A stretch of DNA of 38,218 bases from Ancylobacter lacus (GTDB taxonomy: Bacteria; Pseudomonadota; Alphaproteobacteria; Rhizobiales; Xanthobacteraceae). Made by a program: the position numbers and the translations under genes. How positions within the stretch are numbered: the stretch's first letter is position 1; each line of letters starts with the position of its first letter. Under the pieces are notes generated by a model. That model was not told the origin of the DNA. It worked only from the letters and a program-made list of their open reading frames with translations, and ran no database searches. Location: positions 1 through 38,218 of the forward strand of contig NZ_JAHBGE010000030.1 in assembly GCF_018390635.1 (NCBI RefSeq), in the 5' to 3' direction. This document shows positions 26,823 through 36,689 of the stretch, piece by piece.

Positions 26823-28178
26823 TCAGGCGACGTCCTTGGACGGCTCGTCCTCGGCATAGAGCTCTTCCTTGGACACCGGCTTCTCGGTGACCTTGGCAAG
26901 CTCGATCAGGAAATCGACGACCTTCTCCTCGAAGATCGGCGCGCGCAGGCTGGCGAGGGCCTGGGCATTCTGGCGGTAATAGTCCCACACCTGCTGTTCC
27001 TGGCCGGGGAACTGGCGGGCGCGCTCGACGACGGCGCGGGTGACTTCCTCGTCGGTGACCTGGATGTTGTTCTTCTCACCGATTTCCGCAAGTACCAGAC
27101 CGAGGCGGACGCGACGCTCGGCGATCTTGGCGTAGTCGGCGCGGGCCGCCTCCTCGGTGGTGCCCTCGTCCTCGAAGGACTTCTTCTGGGCGTCCATCTC
27201 GGCGCGGACCGAGTTCCAGATGCCGTCGAATTCCTGCTGGGCGAGGGTCGGGGGCACCTCGAACTGGTGCTGGCCGTCCAGCGCGTCGAGAAGCTGGCGC
27301 TTCACCTTGGCGCGGCTGGCGTTCTCGTGCTCCTGCTGGAGGCGGGCGCGCACCTGGTTCTTCAGGGTGGCGAGGTCCTCCTGGCCGAGGCCCTTGGCGA
27401 ACTCGTCGTCGATCGCCAGCTCGCCGGGCGCCTCGACCTCGCCGGCGGTCACCTCGAAGGAGGCTTCCTTGCCCGCGAGATTGGCCGCCGTGTAGTTCGG
27501 CGGGAAGGTGACGGTGACGGTGCGGGTCTCGCCCTTGGTCAGGCCGATGAGCTGCTCCTCGAAGCCGGGGATGAAGCTGCCGGAGCCGACCGCGACCGGG
27601 ATGTTCTCGGCGGTGCCGCCCTCGAACTTCTCGCCGTCCATGGTGCCGACGAAGGAGACGGTGACGCGGTCGCCGTTCTCGACCGGGCCTTCCTTGGGCG
27701 AATAGGGGCGGTTGCCGGCGGCAATGCGGTCGATGGTCTCGTCCACCTCGGCATCCGACACCGCGAGCACCGGCTTCTCGATGGCGATCGAGCGGAAGTC
27801 GCCGAGCGCGATGGCGGGCAGCACCTCGATGCCGACGGTGTAGGTGAGGTCGGCCTTGCCCTCGACCACCTCGTTGACGGCTTCCTGGTCCTGCGGCAGC
27901 TCCACCTTGGGCTGCATGGCCAGCTTGAAGCCGTTGTCGTCGATGATCTTGCTGTTGGCCTCGTTGACCGCCTGGTCGATGACCTCGGCGAGAACGGACT
28001 TGCCGTAGAGGCGCTTCAGATGCGCCACCGGCACCTTGCCGGGCCGGAAGCCGTTGATGCGGACGCGGTCCTTGAGCTCGGCGAGGCGGGCATTGGCCTT
28101 GGCGTCGAGTTCGGCGGCGGGGACCACAACGCGGAATTCGCGCTTCAGCCCGTCGGCGGAAAGTTCGGTGACCTGCAT
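26823..28178 (-). CDS. tig: Trigger factor, ribosome-associated chaperone and prolyl isomerase
   Basis: This 451-residue chaperone binds nascent chains at the ribosome exit tunnel. The N-terminal ribosome-binding domain begins [20 protein letters not shown] and has the signature loop GFRPGKVP (residues 43-50). The central FKBP-type domain includes [23 protein letters not shown] and [17 protein letters not shown]. The helical C-terminal arms end with [25 protein letters not shown]. The start at 28178 matches the conserved N-terminus; longer frames run into the tRNA-Leu gene. It is followed by clpP, clpX and lon in the usual proteostasis order. Confidence 0.98.
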   Translation of the reverse strand: MQVTELSADGLKREFRVVVPAAELDAKANARLAELKDRVRINGFRPGKVPVAHLKRLYGKSVLAEVIDQAVNEANSKIIDDNGFKLAMQPKVELPQDQEAVNEVVEGKADLTYTVGIEVLPAIALGDFRSIAIEKPVLAVSDAEVDETIDRIAAGNRPYSPKEGPVENGDRVTVSFVGTMDGEKFEGGTAENIPVAVGSGSFIPGFEEQLIGLTKGETRTVTVTFPPNYTAANLAGKEASFEVTAGEVEAPGELAIDDEFAKGLGQEDLATLKNQVRARLQQEHENASRAKVKRQLLDALDGQHQFEVPPTLAQQEFDGIWNSVRAEMDAQKKSFEDEGTTEEAARADYAKIAERRVRLGLVLAEIGEKNNIQVTDEEVTRAVVERARQFPGQEQQVWDYYRQNAQALASLRAPIFEEKVVDFLIELAKVTEKPVSKEELYAEDEPSKDVA

Positions 28179-28295
28179 CGGTGTCGGCCTTCGTCTCGTT
28201 GCCGCTCGGCGGCTTATGGCAATGCGTTCGCGAGGGCGCCACGTCGCATGCCGCCCTCGATGGTGGATTCGGTCTGGCGGCAGCGGGGCGGGGCC

Positions 28296-28380
28296 TGGTG
28301 CGGGCGGAGGGGCTCGAACCCCCACGACTTTCGTCACGGGAACCTAAATCCCGCGCGTCTACCAGTTCCGCCACGCCCGC
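28296..28380 (-). tRNA. tRNA-Leu (anticodon UAG)
   Basis: The minus strand forms a class II tRNA: acceptor GCGGGCG pairs with CGCCCGC, the anticodon arm CGGGA-TTTAGGT-TCCCG gives anticodon TAG, a long variable arm follows (TGACGAAAGTCG), then a T-arm with GGGGG-TTCGAGC-CCCTC, discriminator A and an encoded CCA (28296-28298). It lies 117 bp upstream of tig. Confidence 0.96.
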
Positions 28381-29028
28381 AATCGCCTCCGGCCACGGGC
28401 GGTCCCGCATCGCTACAGGGGCCGCGCGGCCACGGACGCACGCAAAAGGTGCTGCCGACCGGGTGCGGGCTTATAGCACGGCGCTGCCCCAGCGCCAGCG
28501 CAAAATCATGCTGCGGCGCGGGCGGGCGCCGCGGGCAAGGAGGCCCCGGCCGGGCCTCACGCAGCCCCCCGGCGGCGCCTTCCCCGCCGCTTCGAGAGGA
28601 GCGGTCAGGCGCCGGCCGGGCGGCAGCAAGTGCCTGACAGAGGCGGTGCGCACGACATGCCGGAGGCGCGGTGACGAAGCCGGTTGCCGGCGGCCGGGCC
28701 GCCCCCCCCAACTCCGGCGCCCCCCAGGCCTGGCGGCCCGCAACACAGGCTGCGGCCGGCAGCCGCGGCGGGCGGCACGGGCACGGCGGGATTCGCCGGT
28801 GAGGTGGGATTCGAGGCGAGGCGGCCCGAGGCCGGCGCCGGGTCCCGCGAGCCGGCGAGCGTGACCTGGCCTGCGGCTCCCGAGCTGGCGCTCCCGACCT
28901 GGCACTCGTGCCCGACCTGGCCCTCGCGCCCGACCTCCCCTCGCCGCCCCCGGGCGCCGTTCCGGCGGCGGCTTGCCCGCCGGGCGCCGTCGCCTTCTAG
29001 TGGGGCCTTCCTGTGCAGGAGCCCGCCC
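28381..29028. other. 648-bp GC-rich non-coding region between tRNA-Leu and the cupredoxin-like gene
   Basis: No gene is supported. Long open frames on both strands here are side effects of very high GC. Visible structure includes a 7-bp stem at 28480-28486/28490-28496, a second 7-bp stem at 28540-28546/28552-28558, and the 18-bp tandem repeat at 28885-28934. The tRNA promoter should lie just above 28380, but I find no clear boxes. Confidence 0.5.
28885..28934. repeat. Imperfect 18-bp tandem repeat
   Basis: Two adjacent 18-bp units (28899-28916 and 28917-28934), CTGGCACTCGTGCCCGAC and CTGGCCCTCGCGCCCGAC, differ at two positions. They are preceded by a 14-bp shortened copy (28885-28898) and followed by a decayed one. 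Confidence 0.55.
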
Positions 29029-30324
29029 GTGAGCCGCCCGCCATCCCCGCCCCGATCCGGCGGAGCCCCCTCCCGCCGGGTCGTCCTCGCCGGGCTGGCG
29101 GGGCTCGGCCTCGCCCATCCCGGCGTGACGGCCGCATCGGCCACACCGGCCGGCCAAAATGGCGTCATCGTCCTTCCCACTGCACTGATCATCCAGTCGC
29201 TGCCCGGCCTCCCGGACGTCTCCGGCGCCGGCCGCGAAACCCGGCTCGGCTTCGGCACGAACCCGCCCGCGCCGACGCTGCGGGCCCGCGCCGGCGCCTC
29301 GGCGGCCCTGTCGCTGGAGAGCCGCATCGACGAACCCGTGGCGCTGGGCTTCGGCGGTCTCGCGCTGCCGCAGGGACCGCTCGGGGTGCCGGGTTTCGGG
29401 CCCGAACTGCCCGCCGGCGGGCAGTTCGATATCCGGCTTTATCCCGCTGAATCCGGCACTTACCTGATTTCTCCTTACAACCCGCATCAACTCGCCCGCG
29501 GCCTCGCCGCCGCGCTGGTGGTGGAGGGTCCGCAGGACCATGCGGTCGACCGCGAGCATGTACTGCTGATCCAGGACAGGCGCGCGGCGGAGGACGGGCC
29601 GGTGCAGCTCACGGTCAATGGACAGACCGTGCCCGAGCTGCCAGCCGGCCGGGGCGAGCGGGTGCGGCTGCGCCTCCTCAATGCGACACGCGGGCTGTTC
29701 CTCCCGCTGAAACTGGACGCACCCTGCTTCATCGTGGCCATAGACGGCCGCCCCGCCGAGCCCTTCCGCCCCGCCGAGGGACGGCTGCCCCTGGCACCCG
29801 GTGGACGCTTGGAAGTCCTTGTCGATATTGACGAAATCAGCTCCGACGGGCTCCCTCTCGCCGTCGAGACCGCCGCCGCGCCACGGCCGCTCGCCCGGCT
29901 GATGGCCGTGGAAGCCGCACGCACGGGGCCGGCGTGGCCGGCTCCGCCCCCTCTTCGTCCTGCCGTCCGCGAGCCCGCGCTGCGCCACGCGACCCGGCTC
30001 GACCTCGCTGTCCCGGAGCGGCCCGCGCCGGGGACGGATGCCGAGCCGATGGCGCGCGTGCGGCGTGGGACGACGCTCGCGATCGGAATCCGGAACCCGA
30101 CGCAAACGCCTGCCATTCTTCGTCTTTATGGCCTTTCGGCCCGCCTGCTCGATGCCCTCGACGATGGCTGGAAACCGTGGTGGCAGGACTGCGTGATGCT
30201 GTGGCCCGGCAGCACGACCCGTCTTGCCCTTGTCGCCGAGCGTCCCGGCCGCTGGCCGCTCGTCATCCAACGCACCGGGGACGCCGCGCCCCTGCGCCTC
30301 GCCTGGTTCGAAGCGACGCGCTAG
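29029..30324 (+). CDS. Tat-exported multicopper-oxidase-like cupredoxin protein lacking copper-ligand motifs
   Basis: This 431-residue protein starts at a GTG with CAGGAG 7 nt upstream. Its N-terminus carries a twin-arginine signal (SRRVVLAGLAGLGLA, R16-R17), so it is exported folded. Three cupredoxin-like parts follow the layout of multicopper oxidases such as CopA/CueO. The copper motifs are replaced: HWHG becomes LGFGG (106-110). The YHPH...QxxxGLxGxLIVE segment becomes SPYNPHQLARGLAAALVVEG (148-167). The C-terminal HPxHxHG and HCH motifs are absent (LYGLSARLL and VIQRTG instead). The fold seems kept while oxidase chemistry is probably lost. A role as a periplasmic binding or structural protein, like the FtsP/SufI branch, is a reasonable guess. 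Its stop shares a CTAG palindrome with the convergent nnr gene. Confidence 0.75.
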   Translation: MSRPPSPPRSGGAPSRRVVLAGLAGLGLAHPGVTAASATPAGQNGVIVLPTALIIQSLPGLPDVSGAGRETRLGFGTNPPAPTLRARAGASAALSLESRIDEPVALGFGGLALPQGPLGVPGFGPELPAGGQFDIRLYPAESGTYLISPYNPHQLARGLAAALVVEGPQDHAVDREHVLLIQDRRAAEDGPVQLTVNGQTVPELPAGRGERVRLRLLNATRGLFLPLKLDAPCFIVAIDGRPAEPFRPAEGRLPLAPGGRLEVLVDIDEISSDGLPLAVETAAAPRPLARLMAVEAARTGPAWPAPPPLRPAVREPALRHATRLDLAVPERPAPGTDAEPMARVRRGTTLAIGIRNPTQTPAILRLYGLSARLLDALDDGWKPWWQDCVMLWPGSTTRLALVAERPGRWPLVIQRTGDAAPLRLAWFEATR

Positions 30325-31805
30325 AGAGCACCTAAGCTATTGAAAAGGCGTGCATATACCGGGCGCAGCGCGTCCACGAGATCATCTGCCACCAGCCCCG
30401 GCCCCGCCTCGCGCGCGGCCTCGCCGTGCAGCCATACCGCTGCCGCCGCTGCCTCGAAGGCCGGCATGGACTGGCCCAGCAGACCCGCGCAGATGCCCGC
30501 CAGCACGTCGCCCGCCCCAGCCGTCGCCAGCCAGGGCGGTGCGTTGCAGGCAATGGCGGCACGTCCGTCCGGCGCGGCAATCACCGTGTCGGGACCTTTG
30601 AGCACCAGCACCGCGCCGACGAGCCGGGCCGCCGCCCGCGCCCGCTCCAGCTTCGATTCGGGTTCCAGAACAGAGGGATAGCCAGCGAAAAGGTGCGCGA
30701 ACTCGCCGGTATGCGGCGTCAGGATCGCGCCCGGAGACGCCGCCAGCACCGACGCCAGCACCTCCGGCTCCCCGGCATAGGAGGAGAGCGCATCGGCATC
30801 GACCACCAGCCGGCGACTGCGCGCCGCCTCGAGCCGCGCGCGCGTCGCCGGACCGACCCCGGCACCGGGGCCGATGACGACGGCGGAGAAACGACGGTCC
30901 TCCAGCAGACGCGCCACACCCGCCGCGTCCTCCGCCGGCCGCACCATGATGGCGGAGAGATTCGCGGCATGGACCGGCAGCGCCGCCGCCGGGCAGGCCA
31001 CCGTCACCAGCCCGGCCCCCGCCCGCAGCGTGGCCCGCGCCGCCAGCCGCGTGGCGCCGCTGGCCTCCAGCGGGCCGCTCACCGCCAGCACATGGCCGCG
31101 GTCATATTTGTGGCCCTCGATCCGAGGAATCGGAAAATGGCCTTGCCACGCAGAGGGTTCGTCCACGGTGGTGCGCACCCCGATCGCCGCCAGCACGCTG
31201 TCGGGAATGCCGATATCCGCGACCCGGACCCGGCCGCAATGGACACGCCCCGGCAGCAGCAGATGACCCGGCTTCCGCCGGAAGAACGTCACCGACTCCT
31301 CCGCCCGGATCGCAACCCCGCGCACCAGCCCCGTGGTGCCGTCGATGCCGGAGGGCAGGTCCACTGCGATCACCGGCTTTCCCGCGGCATTCACCGACGT
31401 CACCAGCGCGGCGGCCTCGCCGGAAAGGTCGCGCGCGAGCCCCGCGCCGAAAAGGGCGTCGATGATCAGGTCGCAGGCGCCGAGGTCGATCGCCCCGGCG
31501 GGCCTGACCTCCCCCGTCCCGCGTTCCGCCATGGCGGCGGCGTCCCCCCGCAGCGCCTCGCGCGGGCCAAGAAGCCCCAGCGTGACGCGATAGCCGCGCT
31601 GGGCGAGGACACGCGCGGCGACGAAGCCGTCGCCGCCATTGTTGCCCGGCCCGCACAGGACCGCGACCCGCGTGCCGAGCGGCCGCCGCGCCGCGACATC
31701 CGCCACCGCGACGCCGGCGCGTTCCATGAGGGCAAGCCCGCTCCGTCCGCCGGATATGGCGAGCGCGTCGGCGCGCTGCATTTCGGATGTGGTCAGCAGT
31801 TCCAT
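30321..31805 (-). CDS. nnr: Bifunctional NAD(P)H-hydrate epimerase / ADP-dependent dehydratase
   Basis: This 494-residue repair enzyme returns damaged NADHX and NADPHX to NAD(P)H. The N-terminal YjeF_N epimerase domain has MQRADALAISGG, GPGNNGGDGFVAARVL (GPGNNGGDG at 52-60), LIIDALFGAGL and AVDLPSGIDGTTG. The C-terminal ribokinase-like dehydratase domain has KYDRGHVLAVSG, VVIGPGAGVG, VVDADALSSYAG, LTPHTGEFAHLF and the catalytic NAPPWLATAGAGDVLAGICAGLL. Both activities look intact. The start at 31805 (MELLTTSEMQ) agrees with the family. Its stop overlaps the stop of the convergent cupredoxin-like gene. In rhizobia this gene commonly sits next to glnB, as here. Confidence 0.97.
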   Translation of the reverse strand: MELLTTSEMQRADALAISGGRSGLALMERAGVAVADVAARRPLGTRVAVLCGPGNNGGDGFVAARVLAQRGYRVTLGLLGPREALRGDAAAMAERGTGEVRPAGAIDLGACDLIIDALFGAGLARDLSGEAAALVTSVNAAGKPVIAVDLPSGIDGTTGLVRGVAIRAEESVTFFRRKPGHLLLPGRVHCGRVRVADIGIPDSVLAAIGVRTTVDEPSAWQGHFPIPRIEGHKYDRGHVLAVSGPLEASGATRLAARATLRAGAGLVTVACPAAALPVHAANLSAIMVRPAEDAAGVARLLEDRRFSAVVIGPGAGVGPATRARLEAARSRRLVVDADALSSYAGEPEVLASVLAASPGAILTPHTGEFAHLFAGYPSVLEPESKLERARAAARLVGAVLVLKGPDTVIAAPDGRAAIACNAPPWLATAGAGDVLAGICAGLLGQSMPAFEAAAAAVWLHGEAAREAGPGLVADDLVDALRPVYARLFNSLGAL

Positions 31806-32479
<674 letters not shown>

Positions 32480-32557
32480 AGTCGACCTTAGGCTCCCGGC
32501 GTCCATGTTCGGGAACCACCCGCTCCCAGCGAGCGGCATAACAAAGGTATGACTCCG

Positions 32558-33967
32558 ATGACGACGGCCAAGGACATCATCAAGCTGATCAAGGATCAGG
32601 ACGTCAAATACGTCGATCTGCGATTCACCGACCCGCGCGGCAAGTGGCAGCACGTCACCTTCGACATCTCGATGGTCGATGAGGACTTTTTCGCCGAGGG
32701 TCAGGCGTTCGACGGTTCGTCGATCGCCGGCTGGAAGGCGATCAACGAGTCCGACATGCACCTGCAGCCGGATCTCGAATCCGCCTGCATCGACCCGTTC
32801 TTCTCGGAGACCACGCTCTCGGTCGTCTGCGACATTCTGGAGCCGACGACCGGCGAGCCCTACAACCGGGACCCGCGCGGCATCGCCAAGAAGGCCTTTG
32901 CCTATCTCAAGAGCACCGGCATCGGCGACACCGTCTATTTCGGCCCCGAGGCCGAGTTCTTCATTTTCGACGACGTCCGCTTCAAGGCGGACCCCTACAA
33001 CACCGGCTTCAAGCTGGATTCGGTCGAGCTGCCCACCAATTTCGACACCGAATATGAGGGCGGCAATCTCGGCCACCGGGTGAAGACCAAGGGCGGCTAC
33101 TTCCCCGTTCCCCCGATCGACAGCGCGCAGGACATGCGTGGCGAGATGCTCGCCTCCATGGCCCGCATGGGCGCCAAGGTCGAGAAGCACCACCACGAGG
33201 TCGCTTCGGCCCAGCACGAGCTCGGCCTGAAATTCGGCCCGCTGGTGACGATGGCCGACCACCTGCAGATCTACAAGTACTGCATCCACCAGGTCGCCAA
33301 CATCTATGGGAAGACCGCGACCTTCATGCCCAAGCCGGTCTATGGCGACAATGGCTCGGGCATGCATGTCCACCAGTCGATCTGGAAGGATGGCAAGCCG
33401 CTCTTCGCCGGCAACAAATACGCCGACCTCTCCGATTACTGCCTGTGGTACATTGGCGGCATCATCAAGCACGCCAAGGCGCTGAACGCCTTCACCAACC
33501 CGTTGACCAACTCCTACAAGCGGCTGGTCCCGGGTTATGAAGCGCCGGTGCTGCTGGCCTATTCCGCCCGCAACCGCTCGGCCTCCTGCCGCATTCCCTA
33601 CACCACCTCGCCCAAGGCCAAGCGCGTCGAGGTCCGCTTCCCCGATCCGGGCGCGAACCCCTATCTCGCCTTCTCCGCGCTGCTGATGGCCGGCCTCGAC
33701 GGCATCATCAACAAGATCGACCCCGGCCCGGCGATGGACAAGGACCTCTACGACCTGCCGCCGAAGGAGCTGAAGAAGATCCCGACCGTGTGCGGCTCGC
33801 TGCGCGAGGCTCTTGCCTCCCTCGACAAGGACCGCGACTTCCTGAAGAAGGGCGGCGTGTTCGACGATGACTTCATCAACGCCTATATCGAGCTGAAGAT
33901 GACCGAAGTGGCGCGGTTCGAGATGACCCCGCACCCGGTGGAATTCGAGATGTACTACTCGGTCTGA
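32558..33967 (+). CDS. glnA: Glutamine synthetase type I
   Basis: This 469-residue enzyme makes glutamine from glutamate, ammonia and ATP, as a cytoplasmic dodecamer. Characteristic segments are [19 protein letters not shown], the metal-binding [28 protein letters not shown], the [12 protein letters not shown]-site motif, [30 protein letters not shown], and the adenylylation loop DKDLYDLPP (Y398, Y397 in mature numbering). It is therefore a GlnE-regulated class I-beta enzyme. The second ATG (32558) is preferred: AAAGG lies 10 nt upstream and the length is then exactly the family's usual 469. The first ATG (32549) is too close to it. Confidence 0.98.
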   Translation: MTTAKDIIKLIKDQDVKYVDLRFTDPRGKWQHVTFDISMVDEDFFAEGQAFDGSSIAGWKAINESDMHLQPDLESACIDPFFSETTLSVVCDILEPTTGEPYNRDPRGIAKKAFAYLKSTGIGDTVYFGPEAEFFIFDDVRFKADPYNTGFKLDSVELPTNFDTEYEGGNLGHRVKTKGGYFPVPPIDSAQDMRGEMLASMARMGAKVEKHHHEVASAQHELGLKFGPLVTMADHLQIYKYCIHQVANIYGKTATFMPKPVYGDNGSGMHVHQSIWKDGKPLFAGNKYADLSDYCLWYIGGIIKHAKALNAFTNPLTNSYKRLVPGYEAPVLLAYSARNRSASCRIPYTTSPKAKRVEVRFPDPGANPYLAFSALLMAGLDGIINKIDPGPAMDKDLYDLPPKELKKIPTVCGSLREALASLDKDRDFLKKGGVFDDDFINAYIELKMTEVARFEMTPHPVEFEMYYSV

Positions 33968-34007
33968 CGACCGGGCAGGAGCGGCGCACCGCTCCCGCGG
34001 ACTATGG

Positions 34008-34027
34008 GGGCGCCCTCCGGGGCGCCC
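34008..34027 (+). terminator. Rho-independent terminator of glnA
   Basis: An 8-bp GC stem (34008-34015 with 34020-34027, TCCG loop) is followed by TTTCCGTTT. It lies 40 bp past the glnA stop and 8 bp from the stop of the convergent diguanylate cyclase gene, so it may act on both strands. Confidence 0.8.
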
Positions 34028-34035
34028 TTTCCGTT

Positions 34036-35244
34036 TCAGGCGACGCTGTTGATCCGGCCGGGATCGAAGACGGCGAGTTCCACGCGGTTCCGGCCATTGC
34101 TCTTGGCACGGTAGAGCTCGCGGTCAGCCTGCGCCATCATGGCCCGCACGACGGCCTCGATCGAGGCTGTCACCAGGGGCGGCGGCCGGTCCGTCGCGGA
34201 GACGCCGATGCTCACCGAGAGCGGCAGCGGAAGATTGCGCTCGGGGCCGAAACCCTGCTCGCTGACCACACGCTCGAAGGTGCGGCGGATGCGCTCCGCG
34301 GCACGTCCCGCCTCGGCGAGATCCTGCCCGGGGAGCAGGGCCGCGAACTCCTCGCCGCCGATCCGACCGGCGATGTCGACGTGGCGGAAATTCTCCTTCA
34401 GCACCTTGGCGAAGATCGCCAGCACACGGTCGCCTTCGGCATGGCCGAGGCGGTCATTGACCTGCTTGAACCCGTCCAGATCGAGCATCAGGACGGCCAC
34501 GGCGCCCTGGCTGGGGAAGCCGCGCAACGCTTCCTGAATAAACCCGCGCCGGTTCAGCAGGCCTGTCAGTTCGTCGACCAGAGAGGCGCTGCGGTACCTC
34601 ATCTCCGCCCGCTCGCGGACCATGATGATTAGGGCGAAGGAGCCGATGACCAGGCAGCTCAGGCTCGTCGCGGCGAAGCCCACGAAGGCAGGGCTGGTGA
34701 AGATCGCGAGATGACCGTCGATTTCAACCCGCCCCGCCAGCGGCACGCGGGCGAGGGTGAGCATCGCCATTGCCGCGAACAGCACCATCACCGTCCGCCT
34801 TGCCCGCAGCACGCCCTCGCGCGAGCGCCAGAGCTGATAGGTGGTCAGCGCGAGCAGGACGCAGGTGATGACACCCACCACCGCGAAACGCGCCGCCACC
34901 GACTGGCTGAACGGCGGCAGGGCGACGACGAGCGGCCACAGTGCTGCGGGAAACAGCGCCAGCGGCAGGCGCGGGCGACGGCCGTCGAACCGGCGCACGC
35001 CGGCCCACAGCAGGCCATAGCCGGCCAGCAGCCCCATATTGCCAAAGAGGATGGACAGCGTTTCGGGAAGATGGGTTCTCGCGTAACCCAGGCTGAGCCC
35101 GGCAGCGAGCAGAAACACCGCGGCAGCCCAATAGCCCAGCGAAACCTCGGTCGGCGTCAGCCACCAGGCCAGCAGCATTACGACGCAGATCACGAATCCG
35201 ATGAAAAGAACGACGGCCCAGAGCGTCAGAGGGTCAAGCGGCAT
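34036..35244 (-). CDS. Membrane diguanylate cyclase (GGDEF domain)
   Basis: This 402-residue protein has about six or seven transmembrane helices in residues 8-210, an unnamed membrane sensor region, followed by a GGDEF domain. The domain begins DELTGLLNRRGF, has the metal/nucleotide loop LDLDGFKQVND and the active site GRIGGEEF (GGEEF at 296-300). An inhibitory-site RxxD motif (RHVD, 287-290) lies five residues before it. It should make cyclic di-GMP and be product-inhibited. No EAL domain is present. It lies after the rpsI terminator, so it is probably transcribed separately. c-di-GMP commonly controls exopolysaccharide production, a possible but unproven link to the left-hand locus. Confidence 0.93.
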   Translation of the reverse strand: MPLDPLTLWAVVLFIGFVICVVMLLAWWLTPTEVSLGYWAAAVFLLAAGLSLGYARTHLPETLSILFGNMGLLAGYGLLWAGVRRFDGRRPRLPLALFPAALWPLVVALPPFSQSVAARFAVVGVITCVLLALTTYQLWRSREGVLRARRTVMVLFAAMAMLTLARVPLAGRVEIDGHLAIFTSPAFVGFAATSLSCLVIGSFALIIMVRERAEMRYRSASLVDELTGLLNRRGFIQEALRGFPSQGAVAVLMLDLDGFKQVNDRLGHAEGDRVLAIFAKVLKENFRHVDIAGRIGGEEFAALLPGQDLAEAGRAAERIRRTFERVVSEQGFGPERNLPLPLSVSIGVSATDRPPPLVTASIEAVVRAMMAQADRELYRAKSNGRNRVELAVFDPGRINSVA

Positions 35245-35311
35245 GGGGCAAGCCCGGCAAACTTCGGCACCATCGAGCGATCATGCTACCGCCAGCTCGC
35301 CCAAACAGAAA

Positions 35312-35335
35312 GGGGCGGGCCCGACGGCCCGCCCC
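35312..35335 (-). terminator. Rho-independent terminator of the rplM-rpsI operon
   Basis: A perfect 10-bp GC stem with a 4-nt loop (35312-35321 with 35326-35335) is followed on the minus strand by TTTCTGTTTG, 24 bp past the rpsI stop. It is the cleanest intrinsic terminator in the window. Confidence 0.87.
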
Positions 35336-35359
35336 CTCCCGATACACATGCCTCGCGGC

Positions 35360-35836
35360 TCAGCGCTTCGAGAACTGGAAGCTGCGGCGAGCCTTGGCGC
35401 GACCGTACTTCTTGCGCTCGACCACGCGGCTGTCGCGGGTGAGGAAGCCGCCCTTCTTGAGCGGGCCGCGCAGTTCCGGCTCGTAATAGGTGAGCGCACG
35501 GGAAATGCCGTGGCGCAGCGCGCCGGCCTGGCCGGAAAGGCCGCCGCCGGAGACGGTGCAGACCACGTCGTACTGGCCCTGACGGGCCGCGACGCCGAAG
35601 GGCTGCTGGATGATCATACGCAGCACCGGACGGGCGAAATACACCTCAAGGGTGCGCTCGTTGACGGTGATCTTGCCGGTGCCGGGGCGGATCCACACGC
35701 GGGCGACGGCGTCCTTGCGCTTGCCGGTGGCATAGGCGCGGCCGAACTTGTCGAGCTTCTGGACGTGCTTGGGCGCTTCGGCGGCCTGCGGCTTCAGGGA
35801 TTCGAGACCCCCGAGGGACTGGAGAACCTCGGCCAT
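35360..35836 (-). CDS. rpsI: 30S ribosomal protein S9
   Basis: This 158-residue protein has an N-terminal extension of about 30 residues typical of alphaproteobacteria, then the S9 core: [53 protein letters not shown] and the terminal [17 protein letters not shown], whose basic tail reaches the tRNA in the P site. Its start lies 1 bp from the rplM stop, so the pair is translationally linked in the universal rplM-rpsI order. Confidence 0.99.
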   Translation of the reverse strand: MAEVLQSLGGLESLKPQAAEAPKHVQKLDKFGRAYATGKRKDAVARVWIRPGTGKITVNERTLEVYFARPVLRMIIQQPFGVAARQGQYDVVCTVSGGGLSGQAGALRHGISRALTYYEPELRGPLKKGGFLTRDSRVVERKKYGRAKARRSFQFSKR

Positions 35837-35837
35837 G

Positions 35838-36299
35838 TCAGTTCCTCACATTCTTGCGGTTCAGGGCCGCCACATCGAGCGCCTCGGGCTGCTGGGCCTC
35901 ATGGGGATGAGCCGGGCCCTTGTAGACGCGCAGATTGCCCATCAGCTTGCGGCCGAGCGGGCCGCGGGCGAGCATGCGCTCGACCGCCTTCTCGACGACG
36001 CGCTCGGGAAAACGACCGTCCAGCAGGAACTTGGCCGTCCGCTCCTTGATGCCGCCGGGGAAGCCGGTGTGATGGTAATAGACCTTCTGGTCGCGCTTGC
36101 GACCGGTCAGGACCACCTTCTCGGCGTTGACGACGACCACATTGTCGCCGCAGTCGACATGGGGGGTGTAGATGGGCTTGTGCTTGCCCTTCAGGCGGGT
36201 GGCGATGATGGTTGCGAGGCGGCCGACCACGAGGCCGGAAGCGTCGATCACCACCCACTTCTTCTCGATGTCGGCAGGCTTGGCCGAGAAGGTCTTCAT
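35838..36299 (-). CDS. rplM: 50S ribosomal protein L13
   Basis: This 153-residue protein has the L13 signatures [63 protein letters not shown] and [38 protein letters not shown]. It is an early-assembling large-subunit protein. It is the first gene of the rplM-rpsI operon, driven by the promoter at 36363-36391. Confidence 0.99.
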   Translation of the reverse strand: MKTFSAKPADIEKKWVVIDASGLVVGRLATIIATRLKGKHKPIYTPHVDCGDNVVVVNAEKVVLTGRKRDQKVYYHHTGFPGGIKERTAKFLLDGRFPERVVEKAVERMLARGPLGRKLMGNLRVYKGPAHPHEAQQPEALDVAALNRKNVRN

Positions 36300-36600
36300 G
36301 GGTTCTGTCCGTATGCGTCGAAAGGTGCGGCAACGCGGGAGCGCGCGCCGTCTCGTGACGGGCTTCTAGCGGAACGGCACTTCAACGTCAATCAGCGACG
36401 CGGCAGAATAACCCTTCAAAATCAATGGGTTCTGATTTAGGTATTATATTGCCTCCATCTAACCCCCTGAAATGCGCCCCCCGCTCCCGCCGTCCCGGCC
36501 GGCCGCCGGACGCACGCTCACCCTGGCCCGGCCGCCCTTGATGCGGCGCTTCCGATCCTGTTGCAACGCAGCGTGAACAGGGGCACATCGGAGTCCGGCG
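36300..36600. other. 301-bp divergent intergenic region between rplM and the SH3-domain gene
   Basis: The part next to rplM holds its promoter. Around 36405-36465 there is an AT-rich island (including TATTATATT on the plus strand) that could be a promoter element for the rightward gene, but no matching -35 box was found. The 3' part is GC-rich with no recognisable gene. Confidence 0.45.
36363..36391 (-). promoter_or_regulatory. Sigma-70 type promoter of rplM-rpsI
   Basis: On the minus strand TTGACG (36386-36391) and TAGAAG (36363-36368) are separated by exactly 17 bp, with an expected start near 36356, about 57 nt before the rplM ATG. Confidence 0.65.
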
Positions 36601-36689
36601 ATGAGGCCGATGGGGCGGATGATGAGGCCGATGAGACGGATGATGGGGCCGATGAGACGGATGATGGGGCCGATGGGGTGGATGATGCG
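36597..36689. repeat. 21-bp tandem repeat, four units plus a partial one
   Basis: Units at 36597-36617, 36618-36638, 36639-36659 and 36660-36680 follow the pattern GATGATGRGGCCGATGRGRYG (R and Y mark variable positions), followed by a partial GATGATGCG. The unit is a multiple of three, so every frame keeps its phase. In the frame of the following gene it encodes an MMxPMxR heptad repeat. Confidence 0.85.

Noticed and set aside
27076..28410. 444-codon minus-strand open frame overlapping tig
   Set aside because: It is the +1/-1 shadow of trigger factor in GC-rich DNA, with Arg/Gly/Pro-dominated composition and no motif. It also crosses the tRNA-Leu gene.
28471..30270. 599-codon minus-strand frame opposite the cupredoxin-like gene
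   Set aside because: It is rich in Arg/Gly/Ala with no start context or domain. The plus-strand frame has a ribosome site, Tat signal and recognisable fold.
36597..36689. Possible CRISPR-like array
   Set aside because: The units are adjacent with no spacers and are imperfect, so this is a simple tandem repeat.
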